This document shows positions 39,358 to 51,345 of a DNA stretch of 64,000 nt, piece after piece. Positions within the stretch are counted from its first letter, which is position 1. Each line of letters begins with the position of its first letter. The stretch is from positions 11,059,001-11,123,000 of the forward strand of contig CM062199.1 in NCBI GenBank assembly GCA_031216445.1. The letters run 5' to 3'. Origin of the DNA: Lateolabrax maculatus (lineage: Eukaryota; Chordata; Actinopteri; Acropomatiformes; Lateolabracidae). The translations under genes and the position numbers were made by a program. The notes beneath the pieces were generated by a model. It was not told the DNA's origin, did no database searches, and saw only the letters and a program-made list of their open reading frames with translations.

Positions 39358-39854
39358 CGCACGTGTGCGTCAGTACATCTGTGTGTGTGTGAATCTCATG
39401 CATGTATGTATGTGTGTGTAACTGTATGTTTGCCTCACTGACGTGGCAAATTGTGAATGGGCCTTGGAGGACTTACGAGTTTCACCTCCAATCACATTTT
39501 ACAAGTGAGCACGCGCACAGGCAGACAGTCACATACACACAAACACTAGGACACACACACTCGTATACACACACCGAGGGGCCTTGGGGTTTTGGCGGTT
39601 GGTCTATCCGTCTAGCAGGGTGAGCAACTACTCAGCCGTGGATGATAATGCAATCAACTGCCATTAGACGGACGCTGGCTGGCTACACACATGCACACAC
39701 AAAGTACAACTACCCACAATATACAACGTCAGTCACAAGTGAAAAACTGCAAGCATTGCTATAGTAGATTTTGATATTAGTACAATTCCACTACTGACTA
39801 CATGAATCATATTTAAACCTTACCAAGGTGAGAAGCACATGAACATAACATAAT

Positions 39855-40164
39855 TACAGCTGAAGCGATTAGTTGATTGATCCAATCATTCAAAAGAAAA
39901 ATAATCGGCAAAGATTTTGATGATCGATTAATCATTAACGTAATGTTTCAAAATGTTGTCTGTAGCTTGTAGCTAGTGTGAGAATATGCTGTTTTTTTTG
40001 TCATACATCATTTGTCATAAATCACTGGACTGTAGGTCCAACAAAACAGATTTTCAAGACAGGACCGTAGGCTCTATTTGACATTTCATAGATTAAACGA
40101 TGAACTGATCAAATTATAAACAGACAAGTTGTTAACAAAAATAATCATCAGTTGCAGCCCTAAC
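39855..40164. mobile_element. hAT-type MITE, about 310 bp, with probable 8-bp TSD
   Basis: The element opens with TACAGCTGAAGCGATTAGTT and closes with ATCATCAGTTGCAGCCCTAAC, with inner GATTAATC words near both ends. This is the layout of the abundant fish MITE that ends in GTTGCAGCCCT. AACATAAT at 39847-39854 and again at 40165-40172 is a plausible 8-bp target-site duplication, as expected of hAT. It has no coding content. Confidence 0.75.
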
Positions 40165-40406
40165 AACATAATTCATGTAAATATCCAGTTACAGAAAAAC
40201 AAAGACATGCATATGGACATACCAATATATCAGCACACACACACACAGAAAAAACACAGAAGCACCAACCCAACTTCCATCCGCATCAGCAGTAAATCTT
40301 CTGATGCAACTACAGAGCAACACCAATACAGAACTACAACTGGATGTCTCAGTGACCCATTATTGCTATGGGTTTAGTGCAACAGTTCTCTGTACTGTTG
40401 GTGCTG

Positions 40407-40412
<6 letters not shown>

Positions 40413-40483
<71 letters not shown>
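40413..40483. repeat. (TA)n tract, about 35 units
   Basis: An uninterrupted alternating TA run of about 70 bp, self-complementary and able to extrude a cruciform. It creates a Tyr-Ile repeating reading frame that is not a gene. Confidence 0.95.
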
Positions 40484-40489
<6 letters not shown>

Positions 40490-40519
40490 TAACTCTAGCT
40501 GGTGACATACAGGTTGGGG

Positions 40520-40965
40520 AGGGTCATACGACCTGGGCTGCAGTCGAATAGTCTTTTTTGCTTAGGAAGGTTCCTAACTGAGTGGAAAGACCTGGAAGTA
40601 TTTAAGTGGCGGCCATGATAAGAGCTGGGAAAATTCTCTCAATTCTAAGGAAAAGTGCTTTCTTATCTCCTTTAGCATAGAGTACACTGGATCGTCCTTT
40701 AGGAAAGGAAAGGAGATAATGTCGTCTCACAATTCCTTGCAGCAGCAACATTTAAAGAGTAGCAGCATCTGGCCGTTCACGAAAACAAACGATAGTCACT
40801 AGTCTAAGTGAAGCTGGATTCTCTTAGCACCGCGGTTGTCTTTTCCTGACTCCTAATGAATTCTCCTTCACATCTTCCATGGACCTCAGGAAAAGTGTTT
40901 CGTAAAAGACACTAACGTATTTGACTATGCTGATGTCATGCACCTGGGTTGGCTGGGAACAGGAT
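40520..40965. repeat. Dispersed fish repeat (nonautonomous element, family unsure)
   Basis: CTGCAGTCGAATAGTCT (about 40540) is followed by TGCTTAGGAAGGTTCCTAAC, CTTTAGCATAGAGTACACTGG, CTCCTAATGAATTCTCCTTC and CAGGAAAAGTG, ending near GTATTTGACTATGCTGATGTC. I recognise the word order as a dispersed teleost repeat. The ends are roughly inverted (TCGAATAGTC against GTATTTGACTAT), which suggests a MITE. No coding frame. Boundaries are approximate. Confidence 0.55.
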
Positions 40966-41508
40966 GTTTATGAGGATCCTCTTTCTCTGATTTCACTGCA
41001 TTACTACAGACTCATACCATGTTAACTTTGTCTTAAAAAAAGCATGGGCTCATTACATACTACAACCTACATCTCATTCGAAAAGTTCAACACTGCAAAG
41101 CATCCAGCAACAGGAATAAACCAGCTCCAGACTATTTAATCCATCTAGTCAAATGTTTTCTGATAAAGATGAAAGTTCTGGCTAAAGCAAAAATCCTCAG
41201 CTGACAACCAAAACGTTGCTTTGTATATTATTAAGTACAGATTTATCAAGACACACAAGACTAAAATATTCCTAATGGAAATTACATAAATTAAAAATTA
41301 TGGAAATAGAACAGTCAAATAAAAAGTATACAGATGCTATTGAAGACAAGAAAATACACAAATACTTTGGGGAGGAAAGCTGATAGAGGAACAAAAGTCA
41401 TTCTGATTGCATTAACATAAAGACATGTTTTACAGCACTCGCACTGGGTGATTGCTACACCAAATGAGTGATCACACAGAGTTACAAGTGACAGAAAGTA
41501 AAGGCCTC

Positions 41509-41672
41509 TTTACATCGTAGTGTATTAGAATTTGTCAACTCTGGACAGTCTTTTGACAAAGCTTAGTTTTCAGGAGTGGAAAATGCCAACTTAACATGGA
41601 TATAAGCTCTAAATAGAGAGAAAATGAATTTTCAAATGTATCCGCATTAGTGTGGACATCATCTAAGCTGTC
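41509..41672 (-). mobile_element. hAT-like terminal segment, inverted relative to 34459
   Basis: ATTTTCAAATGTATCCGCATT followed by AGTGTGGACATCATCTAAG is the reverse complement of the type of end seen at 34459. The left part (GGCCTCTTTACATCGTAGTG) may be its other, degraded end. No transposase is visible. Confidence 0.4.
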
Positions 41673-41679
41673 AAGTTTT

Positions 41680-43770
41680 ACAGTTCCTTTCTTTTCTCAC
41701 TCTCACACATGCTCACCAAATATCCCAGACTGCAGTCCTCTCAGACTCACTGGGGGCCTTGACGGCATCTATCCCATATATCGGCTTAGTTAAGTGGCAG
41801 AAATTCACAGCAATGGTTCTTGTAGCATGTACATAATCTGTACAGTGTGTGTTAGAGTTTCGCTGTGTGTCAGTGTGTACTAAAGAAGTGGGGAGGTAAT
41901 GCCAAGTTATGCACGGCAGGGGCCCACTATAGCACTCATGCCAACAGTTTGACAACATCTTAGAAACATCTATTCACTTGGGATTTCTGTCCTGTCCTTA
42001 ACAACTCTGAGTCCATTACTGTTGGAGATGGACAGTCAGCCCGACAGATAGAGGCAGAGAGAGAGACAGAAAGGAGATGGATGGAGGGCTGGGAGGGAGA
42101 GAAGGAATCGAAGAAAGATGGAGGAGGAGGAGTAGCGGAGATGCAAAAAAAGATTCAGAAGACTATCAAGGCAGAAGAGATCCGGGAAAAAGGAGGTACA
42201 GGAGTTGGAGGCAGAGGCTGAGGAAAGAAAAATGATGAAAACGCAGAGAAACAGACAGAAAGGGAACAAAATAACGAGGGTGAGCAAAGGAGGGACCTAG
42301 CATTAGAAGAGTAAGTGGGGGTATCTCAGTGAAAAATAGCAGGCAAGCTCAGCTGAAAGTGGAGCAGGAATGATTAATGCTGTGAGGCAAGCCAACCGCT
42401 AATTTGGATGGCAGAAGTTTGCTTCTACAGGGCAAGAGGCTGGAGTCAATCAGTCTCTCTTACATCTGATCATGGAGACACAGTGGGTGCACCTGGGTCC
42501 AGACAAGAGCCCCTCTCTTAGACTAAAAATAGTGGAAACAACTACTGAACTGGCAATACAAACAGCCAATTACATATCTGGCTACACTGAGGCAAATTTT
42601 TTTCATTGGACCAGTGTACATAATCTACTAGAAGTGGTCAATATACTGTTCAGACCAGAGAGTGGCAGTTCTGTAATTAAAGGGGGTAAAGGATGTGGGA
42701 TGTGTGCGTGTGTACCGGAAAAAAAAAAAGTTTTCAAGGCAAGGAGAGGGCTTGTAGGGCATATGGGTTGTATATGGAAAAATATGTACAACAGAAAAAA
42801 GTAATGATAAACATCTGGCAATGGATTACCTATGATTTTAAATGTGCAATAAGTGTGATTTATCGAGGTGCATGCAGGCCGGGGATGGAAACCAGGCCTA
42901 AATAGATTTTTGCTATTACCCGTCTCACCTTGCATAGATAGGATGATTTGAAGCCTCAGGTTCATGCAGTAATTGGGGCCAATCACTAGTCTGCAGCTCA
43001 GGCAGAAAACCATTATGATCATCAGTGCAGGCATGAAAAGATATTTCACACAGCGAGAGAGGGATTATTAGAGTCAAGGGCACAAAAGTCAGTGTGTCTG
43101 GGAGAAAGAAGGGCCTGGAAGGTTACTGACTGACAGAGTAATATACCAATGATTTCACTTTTACCACACACCTCAGAGTGAAACACGGCAGACTCTTTCA
43201 CTTTCTAGATGGAGGCCAGTGTAATTGCCTTCTCATAATGATCAAGATTTGACTGTCCACATATGAGGTTAACGTTTATTCTAGTTAGGGATAGAGGAAA
43301 GTCAGAACTGACAAACTAAAAACTGACACAGTCACAGTAACCACTTTTATTGAATTTAACTCTTCTGCTCTAAAAGAGGAGTATTTAGCCTGGTCCAGGC
43401 TTCTGTGGCAGCACATCAGGTACACATGAGAAGTTGTCTTTAACAATGCAGGTAGAGCTCAGGCACTTCACAAACTGTTTGAGGAAAACATGGCATCAGG
43501 AGAGAGTAAATACAGAGAGAAGTACCACACGGTTCTTTTCAGAAGTGTTATACAGCATATGTTTGATAATGCTAAACATGTTATCTTTGTATCTGACTGG
43601 CTAACACTCTTATCTCATTTTTACTTTGCTACAACATACTATATCTGACTGGTTAACTAATAAATTGATTATCAAGTTTTGAGCGAGCTAAATTAGCAGT
43701 AAGAGATGAGAAAGGTATGACATGAAAGAAAGATAATCCAAGGATGAGAAGTGTATGTGCACATAATTAT
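41680..43770. other. Intron sequence, purine-rich part
   Basis: 42045-42300 is strongly purine-rich. The remainder is unique. Frames at 42472-42804 (+) and 42603-43049 (-) overlap each other antiparallel and show no domain, so both are treated as chance. Confidence 0.5.
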
Positions 43771-43935
43771 CCCAATTAACAAGATTAACTCTCTTCAAAT
43801 GGATTAGGGGATTTTGTCATGACAAAATGCTTTATTACCTGCTTCCCTCTGACATAATCAGAAACTAAATGATAAGAGAACATTTGCATATTAAACCTTT
43901 TGCATGTTAAAACAAGGAAAAAATAAGAAATCTAC
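43771..43935. promoter_or_regulatory. Conserved-looking block with 18-bp palindrome and octamer
   Basis: This non-repetitive block contains CCAATTAACAAGATTAAC, GGATTAGG, the perfect palindrome ATTTTGTCATGACAAAAT (43811-43828; its core TGTCA/TGACA is the MEIS/PKNOX/TGIF half-site), an octamer ATTTGCAT (43882-43889) and TTTTGCATGTTAA. The density of homeodomain and POU words is what deeply conserved vertebrate enhancers usually show. Conservation itself cannot be seen from one sequence. Confidence 0.33.
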
Positions 43936-44444
43936 TGAAAAATGATTAAGATTTTTGGTCCAATGTAGTGATTCCTTGAAATGTGTACTTCTCTCAGCTT
44001 TTAGATATATCACATAATCATTAACTATATAACATTTAAGTTATGATGAGATAAAATAATCCAAACATCAAAATGAAAGTGCAGGAGCGTGTGTGTCTGT
44101 GTGTACATCAGTTTGTGAGGGTGTATTTTTCTGTGCCTCAAAGCCAACTGTCAAAATCATGCACACCAAGGTAACCACAGTCAGTTCCCCATTTCACAAC
44201 AGTAACAGACTAGGCAAATATTGACGCACTATTTCTCTGACATTACAAATGTGATTATATTTGCTGTTTGCCCTAGGAGATGGCAGTTTATATTCAATGA
44301 GGTGTGTGCACCACTGTGTGTGAGTGTGTGTGTGTGTGAACGTGGTGAATTTTAAGTTAAAAAATAGGCCATGGGAAGATCACGCATCAATTTGCTGTGC
44401 ACACAAAAGAATGTGTTAGCAGACTGCGAGGGATCCAGAAACAC

Positions 44445-44445
<1 letters not shown>

Positions 44446-44499
<54 letters not shown>

Positions 44500-44723
44500 C
44501 TTGTACAACTATCTTTGAAATTTAGACCATGGGAGTGAGGACATTTTTGGAAAGGGAGGACATTTTGGCCTGTCCTCACTTTCAGAGACACCTTCAACAG
44601 GCTGTTTGAGGGTAAAGACTTGGTTTTAAGGTTCAGGTTAGAATTACGTTTAGGTTAAGGTTAGGATAAGGGGCTGAGGAATGCATTATGTCAATATGTG
44701 TCCTCACAAGTATAGAAGTACAA

Positions 44724-44756
<33 letters not shown>
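44446..44756 (-). repeat. Dispersed teleost repeat flanked by (GT)n, copy 2 (inverted)
   Basis: Reverse-complement partner of 26590-26885. Between a (GT)n of about 52 bp (44446-44497) and another (GT)n (44728-44756) it reads GACCATGGGAGTGAGGACAT, GGACATTTTGGCCTGTCCTC, AAGACTTGGTTTTAAGGTTC, TAGGTTAAGGTTAGGATAAGG and GTGTCCTCACAAGTATAG. Reverse-strand frames at 44352-44597 and 44633-45226 come from this repeat and its neighbours and are not genes. Confidence 0.75.
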
Positions 44757-44758
<2 letters not shown>

Positions 44759-45641
44759 TATTCTCTCTCTCTCCCGCCTGTCACCTGGAAAAGAGACAAA
44801 GAAAGAGAGAGACAGGAGGGGTAAAGAAGAAAAGAAAAAGTAGGAGCCAGCTGTATGTAAAAGCTCACCTGTCCTGGGAAAACACAAATGAATGCGAACT
44901 GTGGCAGATGGAGCTTTAACCTTAATAAAAGTGGAGCCGGTGGCTGAGGGGGTCTGCGGTCTGTGGTCATTAAAGAGACAATACCAGTGAAGTACCACTG
45001 GTTGTTTTTTGGCAGTGCTGCTCACTGAACTAGCCTGGACAAAGACTGTCAGGTTTCGAAGATATAATAGAATACACACAATAATCTCCATCAATTCTGT
45101 TCTGTCTGCTAATTTGTAATACATACAGTCACCGCAGTTTAGCTTGAGATATACACTGTAAAGAAAAGAATACAAACACTTGGGAGGACAAAGACAGTTG
45201 GTCTCAATGTTGTAAGCTGACACCACTCTGTGGGCGCTTGAAGGTGTTTTTGAGGGTCTTACATTTTAGTGCAGTAAGGCTCAAATATTTACTTATAAAA
45301 TCAAATAATCTAGATTCGAGAAATAGTAACTTTTCATATTTAATGCTCACGATCTTCATTGTCCCAGGCATAATGTACAGTTCAGTCGTGAGTCAGCAAT
45401 TAAAACTGTCCCATAGGGAGACAGGAATTTTAGAAAAAGTTTTTAAAAACCTATCGACTATACTGCAAATCAAGCAACCAAATTCGTACCACTATCTCAG
45501 TTGCTGTGTATGACTTTCCTTGGCTTGTTCGTGTGAAAAGGCTCCACGTAAAGCCATTTTCAGACATGGAATGCATAACATTGCTGGCTTCATCTATCTG
45601 TTTAAGTGATAGTCATTCAGATATAATCGTCTTTTATGTTA

Positions 45642-46530
45642 TAGGGCTGAGGCGATACACTTTTCTCACGATTCGATTATTTCACGATACTTGGGTGTCG
45701 ATTCGATAACTTTTGCGATTTGTAAGTATTGCGATTCGATATTACGATTTATTGCGATTCTTGTTTAGTTTAAACACTTCTTGAGACTGTATATCATCAC
45801 GTCAGTTACACTTTGACTTTTATTTCAGCCTTTCTATACTGCATAGAAAAGAGGAAAATAAAATGTACATGTACAATAGAATTAATAAAAAATACATAAT
45901 TTTTGAAGTAAACTTAAACTGCTACATTTAGCTGTCCCTGCTCATCAAGCTAGTGCCATCAAATAAAATAAGATGCTGACTACGAAGAATAACACGGTAC
46001 GTGATAAATGATGGTTCCTTTTGGCATGTGAGGGTGTCACTGTGGACAGGTGAAGTTCTGTGTGTGAGTAACTGTTGGTGCTTCAGTGAGTAACACAAAG
46101 GAGAAGATTGAGGCAGCAGTGTTACAGTATGTGTGGTTTGTAGTCTGAAGATACTTTGGGGACAGCACTGATCCATAATCTGCAATAACGGGGGTTTAGT
46201 ATTGGAGAAGGAGAAGGTGAGCGTGAACGCGTCAGCGTTGTTTGTCTGTCAGAAACTTTTACATTTTTTATCCAGTTTTAAGACATATTTTATGCTACTC
46301 TTTTAGATAATGGTTGTTTTAGCTGTACGTTTTTAACAATGTAAAAGATTTTAGTTATCGTACGTTCAGATTTAAATTATAAGTCTCCAGTTCAAGAGAG
46401 CCTGCTGCAAGTGGAGTCGCTGCTGGTGTAAACTGGCTAACGGCTAACAGATAACTTACCGGGTGTCAAGACGATACCAACCGAAGCCTAATGTCCGCAG
46501 CAGGTCTACGGGACACTGACAGTAAAGCTA
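45642..46530 (+). mobile_element. hAT-like nonautonomous element relic
   Basis: TAGGGCTGAGGCGATACAC at 45642 begins a run of CGATTCGAT / GCGATT words (45660-45760), the familiar terminus of a fish hAT element. The interior ends with CTGGCTAACGGCTAACAGATAA and AAGACGATACCAACCGAAGC (about 46430-46490), which I recognise as an inner part of the same family. The right terminus is not clear, so the end is approximate. Reverse frames at 45928-46185 are not genes. Confidence 0.5.
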
Positions 46531-46559
46531 CAGATACATTTCAATTTACAGTTTCACAT

Positions 46560-47550
46560 CAGTTTAATCATGTTATTATTGATATCAAATTATGCTGCTT
46601 GTTTTAGAATATCCAATTGTGTATAAACACTGACTGACAGTTTGTTAAGTTGGGACACCTATTTGCTCAAATGCTGTATCTAAAGTGTTTTAATGGATAT
46701 TAATTTACTTATAGTACACAGTTGGCATGAAATACATGGAGAAAGACTGATACGATGAGAATATCGACCAATCTCCTCAATACTTTTAACAAGCTTTCAC
46801 AGTGAGATAATAAAAAGGTACAAGACATGTATTTAATCTCTCTCTCTAATAATTATTTTTTCTCTCTGCATGTTTCATCTTGTGCTGCTTCAGCCTTTAC
46901 CTTGATGTAACGGCATTCAATTCAGACATGTGCCATGTTGAAGGTGATACGGAAATGTTACTAGGTCTGACCTAGTAAGATTGCCGTTGTGACTTTTACA
47001 TAAATGTGTTCAGGGTGCTTATTCAGACATGAGACCGACATATTAAATTGTCGTCAGATTAACGTAAAGGGGTGCATGTCTTTAAGGGGTTTAAGCTTCT
47101 CTTAATCCGTTTCACTGTGGGCACCCTGTTCATTATCAGTTTGAGCAGTTCGTTTATCATCTGAAGGAAAGAAAGACCAGTTTCTGCGCAGTGAAGAGCA
47201 CCAACCTAAGTGTGTGTCAGGAAAATAAGTATGTAACTCTCTGATGTACTGCGTGTACTGATGAGATCAGTCTAGTGTGCACTAAGTCTGCACAGCCACA
47301 GTCAGTCTATCCAGTTCCTTATGAACTGTTAATAGCCCAATGCAATGCTTCTATGATTAATTAGGTCTGTAAAGTTTAAATGGATATCTTTGAGGAACTC
47401 AATATAGAACAGTTGTTTGCCGTTAAATAGAGAACCTACAGAACAAAAGAAACCTTTTGATCAGTACCATTGGGAGAGAAAATAATGATGCTATGTGCAA
47501 AATCTAACCAACTGCACAACCTCAAGACACACGACCACAGACACAAACAC
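46560..47550. other. Intron sequence, nothing specific
   Basis: Unique DNA between the hAT-like relic and the octamer block. I see no feature. Confidence 0.45.
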
Positions 47551-47559
47551 AATTGTATT

Positions 47560-47930
47560 ATCTCTGTGCTAAAGCATTTTGCATTAAGAGCAGGTTGCCT
47601 CAGCTTGCTTTTGCAGTTAATAACCCCTTTGCATATTTACGCTCCACATGTAAAGCGTCCTAATTCGATTAATAGTAATAATTAGACCTTCCTCTGCTTT
47701 TTTATTTCTGGGTGGAATTGAAACAATTTAGGTCATCTGGCCCCTTATTCCCAGATCCAAGCTGTGGGACATGCAAATCAGATGCAAATGCCACAGAAAA
47801 GTGAAAACTAGTTATGGGCCCGGGTAATAAATACTGAATTTAGCCTCTTGGCATTCCAAAAACAGCCAGTTGGGGTTCATATGCAAATGATATGCAAATA
47901 GCCCAGACGCAGAGAGCTTTTATTTTTCTG
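47560..47930. promoter_or_regulatory. Candidate enhancer with two pairs of perfect POU octamers
   Basis: ATGCAAAT occurs at 47771-47778, 47782-47789, 47881-47888 and 47892-47899: two pairs, each spaced 11 bp start to start, with the pairs exactly 110 bp apart. A fifth, imperfect site (TTTGCATATTT) lies at about 47628, and homeodomain-like AATTCGATTAATAG and AATAATTAGA follow. No microsatellite or recognised repeat covers it. The octamer binds POU factors such as OCT1/POU2F and neural POU3F. Enhancer function is inference; a SINE relic begins immediately to the right. Confidence 0.42.
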
Positions 47931-47949
47931 ATACAGAGAACATAGGGGA

Positions 47950-48060
47950 GTTTCCTGGTGGCTTAGTAGGCAGAGGCACATAACATGTCCTTATGATGTT
48001 GAGGGTTTGAAGCCAGCTCATGTTGCTATCCCCAGACTCTTATAGCTTTATATACACTCT
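47950..48060 (+). mobile_element. tRNA-derived SINE relic
   Basis: TGGCTTAGTAGG (47959-47970) fits an RNA polymerase III A box and GGTTTGAAGCC (48004-48014) a B box, at tRNA-like spacing. Downstream text (CATGTTGCTATCCCC ... ACTCTCCAAATATC) resembles the tail of a common teleost tRNA-SINE. It is diverged and not a functional tRNA: I cannot fold a full cloverleaf. The purine-rich stretch after it may be unrelated. Confidence 0.6.
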
Positions 48061-48500
48061 CCAAATATCACACATAGAAGAAGGGGCAGAGAAGATAGAA
48101 GAGAGAAAAAGGAAGACAGAAAAAAAGATGTACAAGACATTAGATGAGAGGAGGAAGACAAGTAGACAAGGAGAATGGGAGGCATGGCATGTAATTTCAA
48201 AAGTAAACCCTAGACACTGCTGGCTGCTGATTAGAGGATCAGTGGGGAGACGGAGGCAGAGGGATAAAGACAAAGACTGTAAGAGTAAGAGATACAATTT
48301 GAATGTGGGAAGGAGGCAAGTCAAATAAAGAGTGAAAGGTTGGACATGAGTTCAAAAAGAGACAGATGAAGATACCAAAAAGAAAACGACTTTAAGACAG
48401 ACACAAGTAAGAACCAGCAAAGTTGGAAACACATCAGAAAGATTTACGATGAAAGACTGAGAGACAGACACAGATACAGAGATGACCTGGGACACAGACA
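48061..48500 (+). other. Second long purine-rich strand segment
   Basis: Follows the SINE relic. Words such as GAAGAAGGGG, AGAGAGAAAAAGGAAG and GGAGACGGAGG dominate for about 400 bp. The opposed frames at 48020-48328 (+) and 48040-48324 (-) are composition artefacts. Confidence 0.55.
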
Positions 48501-48768
48501 CAGCGAGAGATACGTACAGGAGAACATCTTTGAAAGTGTTGAGAAAATGTAGGGGGGGATGATATTGGGATGCAGGAAAAAGCTAGATAAACACACCCAT
48601 ACGCCCTTTGCTGATCTAGCTTGTTCGTCAAAAAGAGGGGGGGGGAGCTAGATGTAGCAAGTTAATCTGGAGGAAACACATTGTGCACGTACAACACATG
48701 ATAAGCTTAGTGGACCACCTTGTTCAATTGGCAATGTCTCTTCAAATTACATGCATCACTGGCGCACA

Positions 48769-48784
48769 CAAACACACACACACA

Positions 48785-48818
<34 letters not shown>
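48769..48818 (+). repeat. (CA)n tract
   Basis: About 50 bp with one TA interruption. Confidence 0.9.
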
Positions 48819-48842
48819 ATGCTCCGTTTCCACCTGCCGTTC

Positions 48843-48970
48843 CACCATATTAGAAATAATCACTATAATGCTCTTAATTGAAACCCAGTGTTGCCCTGAA
48901 CACATCACCTGATCTCTCTACCTGCAATGCCACCGCATTCAAATAAACACTGTAAAGCTCTTAATCACCG
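48843..48970. repeat. Imperfect duplication, 88-bp offset
   Basis: CACCATATTAGAAATAATCA continuing to GCTCTTAAT (48843-48878) is echoed by CACCGCATTCAAATAAACAC continuing to GCTCTTAAT (48931-48965). The copies share most bases including the last nine. The block is outside the neighbouring (CA)n and is of unknown function. Confidence 0.5.
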
Positions 48971-49509
48971 CCTCTACCCTCTAACACTAACACTAACACA
49001 CACACAGGCTTGTTGCTGATGTGCTTAGCGCTCAGCAGTGAAAGGAATGTGAATGTTGGCAGGTAGACTGGTGATTAGAGATGCTGTTCAGCTGAAAGCA
49101 TGTAGACCTAAACATTCTACACACATGTTCACTAGGACACATTTCTAGTCTAGCCTCTATTCTTACATACACACCAATCAATGACGGCGGTCCGTTTTTG
49201 AGCCTCTGGATTTTAAACATCTTGTATTTTGTTTACCATAACACTGCTTATCTTGTGATTGTGAGAAACCTGAGTGCAACACCTGGGGGATATAAAAAGG
49301 ATATAATCACAGACATTGAGGTACAGCACGCAAGGATACCAAATATCAAATCAATGTGCAGGGGTCTTATGACTGTGGTAATGAAGGAGTCAAGAATCTC
49401 ATTAATTGAAAAAGTTTGAAGTAACTGAAAGTTATGCCCAAATATCATCCATACCCGCTCACCTTTCTTTCCTGTCACTCTCCATTAGTGTAGCACACGA
49501 AGTATTTCC

Positions 49510-49700
49510 ACAGCACTCCTAAACTGCTGAGCCTCATTAAAAATGCATATTCTAAATCTTTCTGCTTCCAAGCCAGCTTTTTATTTGAACAAGAAAAATG
49601 TCGTATTTATTAAAATCTGATTTGTGAGAAATTACAGCAGGCATCTCAATGGATAATCCTGTGGAACAGTTGGAAGCATTTTAATAACACAATGCTGCCT
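49510..49700. promoter_or_regulatory. Conserved-looking AT-rich block
   Basis: The block has CATTAAAAATGCATATTC, TATTTGAACAAGAAAAATG, TATTAAAATCTGATTTGTG and AGAAATTACAGCAGG with no simple repeat or recognised element. The texture is that of conserved vertebrate noncoding DNA. The call is an impression only. Confidence 0.2.
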
Positions 49701-51263
49701 ACGGCATTTGTGTGTGTGTGTGGGTGTGTCTGTTTGTATTCATGCATCCGTGCATGAATACATTAGCTAGGTGGGGCAGACATGAAGCCAAATCCCAGAG
49801 AATTTGCCTCCTAATTAATAAATCATTACAAAATAGAACAATTTAAAGTGTTTTCCATCGTAAATAATTGATGTCTTTGTTCAGGGTTAATAATGGGTCT
49901 GCTTTTTCCTGAGAAAAAAATAAAATTAAAAAAACTGGGAATAATAATTGCACAAAAGGTAGAAAGAAATCAGCAATACAAATACAAATAACAGGCCTAA
50001 AAAAGTGGCAAGGACAATGATAAAAGAGCAGGGGTGTGGTGGTTGCACACACAGAAAAAACCCTCTTCCTCTAACAAATTCCATTGAAAACAGATGGCAT
50101 CAGAATTATCTGATGTCCTGTCACAGTCCTTTTATATGCTAATCCCACTCCTACACACAACAGAGTCCCTTTAATCAGATATCAGATCAGATAAACTAAA
50201 TCAATCTGAGACAATCATGCTGCTTGCGTATTACAATACTCTGAGAAAGGTAGTCAGACAGTATTGTATCAATCCACTTAACGCCATGAGACTCAACAGT
50301 GGAGTTAACATAGCAAAGATGATGTTTTTTAACAGTCTGGTAAATTGGAAAAAGTGTTTCTGCAAGATGACAAACTTTCTTTGCATAATAGTGACTTATT
50401 TATCACTATACGCGAGCAGTCATATCTTGTCACTAAAACAGCATTTTTACAGCAGGAGCCACGTTATTTTTGTGCATAACCCATTTGCTGCATTAATCCA
50501 ATTTTGATGCTCACACCTACTGTTTATAATAATTCAACTCTTCCTGCATGTGCTCCACAGTAAATCTGTTGCAAAGTGAAGGCAGTGATAGGCATGCTGT
50601 CACAGAGACCATGACAACCAGAAAACATTACCAACGGAATTGAATGAAGTCCAACACATTCATTGTGTCGACTGCCTATGGACATACAGAGGGCAGCATG
50701 CCTACAGCATCAGATCTGATCATACTGTTTTATTTATACACAATGTTACATTAGGCAGAAACATTGAGTATAGCGAGATAAATGAAGAGAAACACACTTA
50801 AACAGTTTTCACCTGATTAAAAGTTAAAAGTAAGGGCAGATGTGTGTGAGGCTGATAACTAATCATGTGTGTAACTCCTTGAACTTGACATCAAAATGAC
50901 CTGTTTTTTCCGGGCCACCCATTCTCTCCCTTCCTTTCCCCTTTTCATTGTATACAGTCCAAGAATAAATCAAATAAATATTCACATAATTTCATTTATA
51001 AACTCAGGATACCCAAGGATGACTGATGTGTGACCCCACCCCCTCCAAAAAAAAGGCAAAATGAAGCTCGGAAATACAGGCTTGTCATAACAGTCCTGGT
51101 CAACCATTGATCAACTATCAACCACAGTTTTGTGATGACAACAGTACAGACGCATTCAAACCACAACTGTAAAATAAGTTAAACGGCTGAAGAACCACAC
51201 ACACACACACACACACGTCAGCAGGGGACTTCTGAGGACAGATTTATTGAGTTCATCCCCGGA

Positions 51264-51305
51264 ACCCCCCCCCCACACACACACACACACACACACACAC
51301 TCTCC

Positions 51306-51345
<40 letters not shown>
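51264..51345 (+). repeat. Compound poly-C / (CA)n / (TC)n / (CA)n
   Basis: A run of C (about 51266-51275), then (CA)n to 51300, (TC)n to about 51325, and (CA)n again to 51345. A further (CA)n is at 51197-51217. Confidence 0.9.

Noticed and set aside
40304..40492. Repeating Tyr-Ile peptide frame
   Set aside because: Pure translation of the (TA)n tract.
42603..43049. 148-codon reverse-strand frame
   Set aside because: Overlaps an opposite frame (42472-42804), includes an A tract, lacks any domain, and no splice-site pattern supports an exon.
44633..45226. 197-codon reverse-strand frame, the longest in the window
   Set aside because: It runs through a (GT)n repeat and the CA-flanked dispersed repeat, is low-complexity (Thr-His run), and shows no domain or codon signature.
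47950..48030. Possible functional tRNA gene
   Set aside because: A and B boxes are present but the arms do not form a full cloverleaf and no terminator follows; SINE relic fits better.
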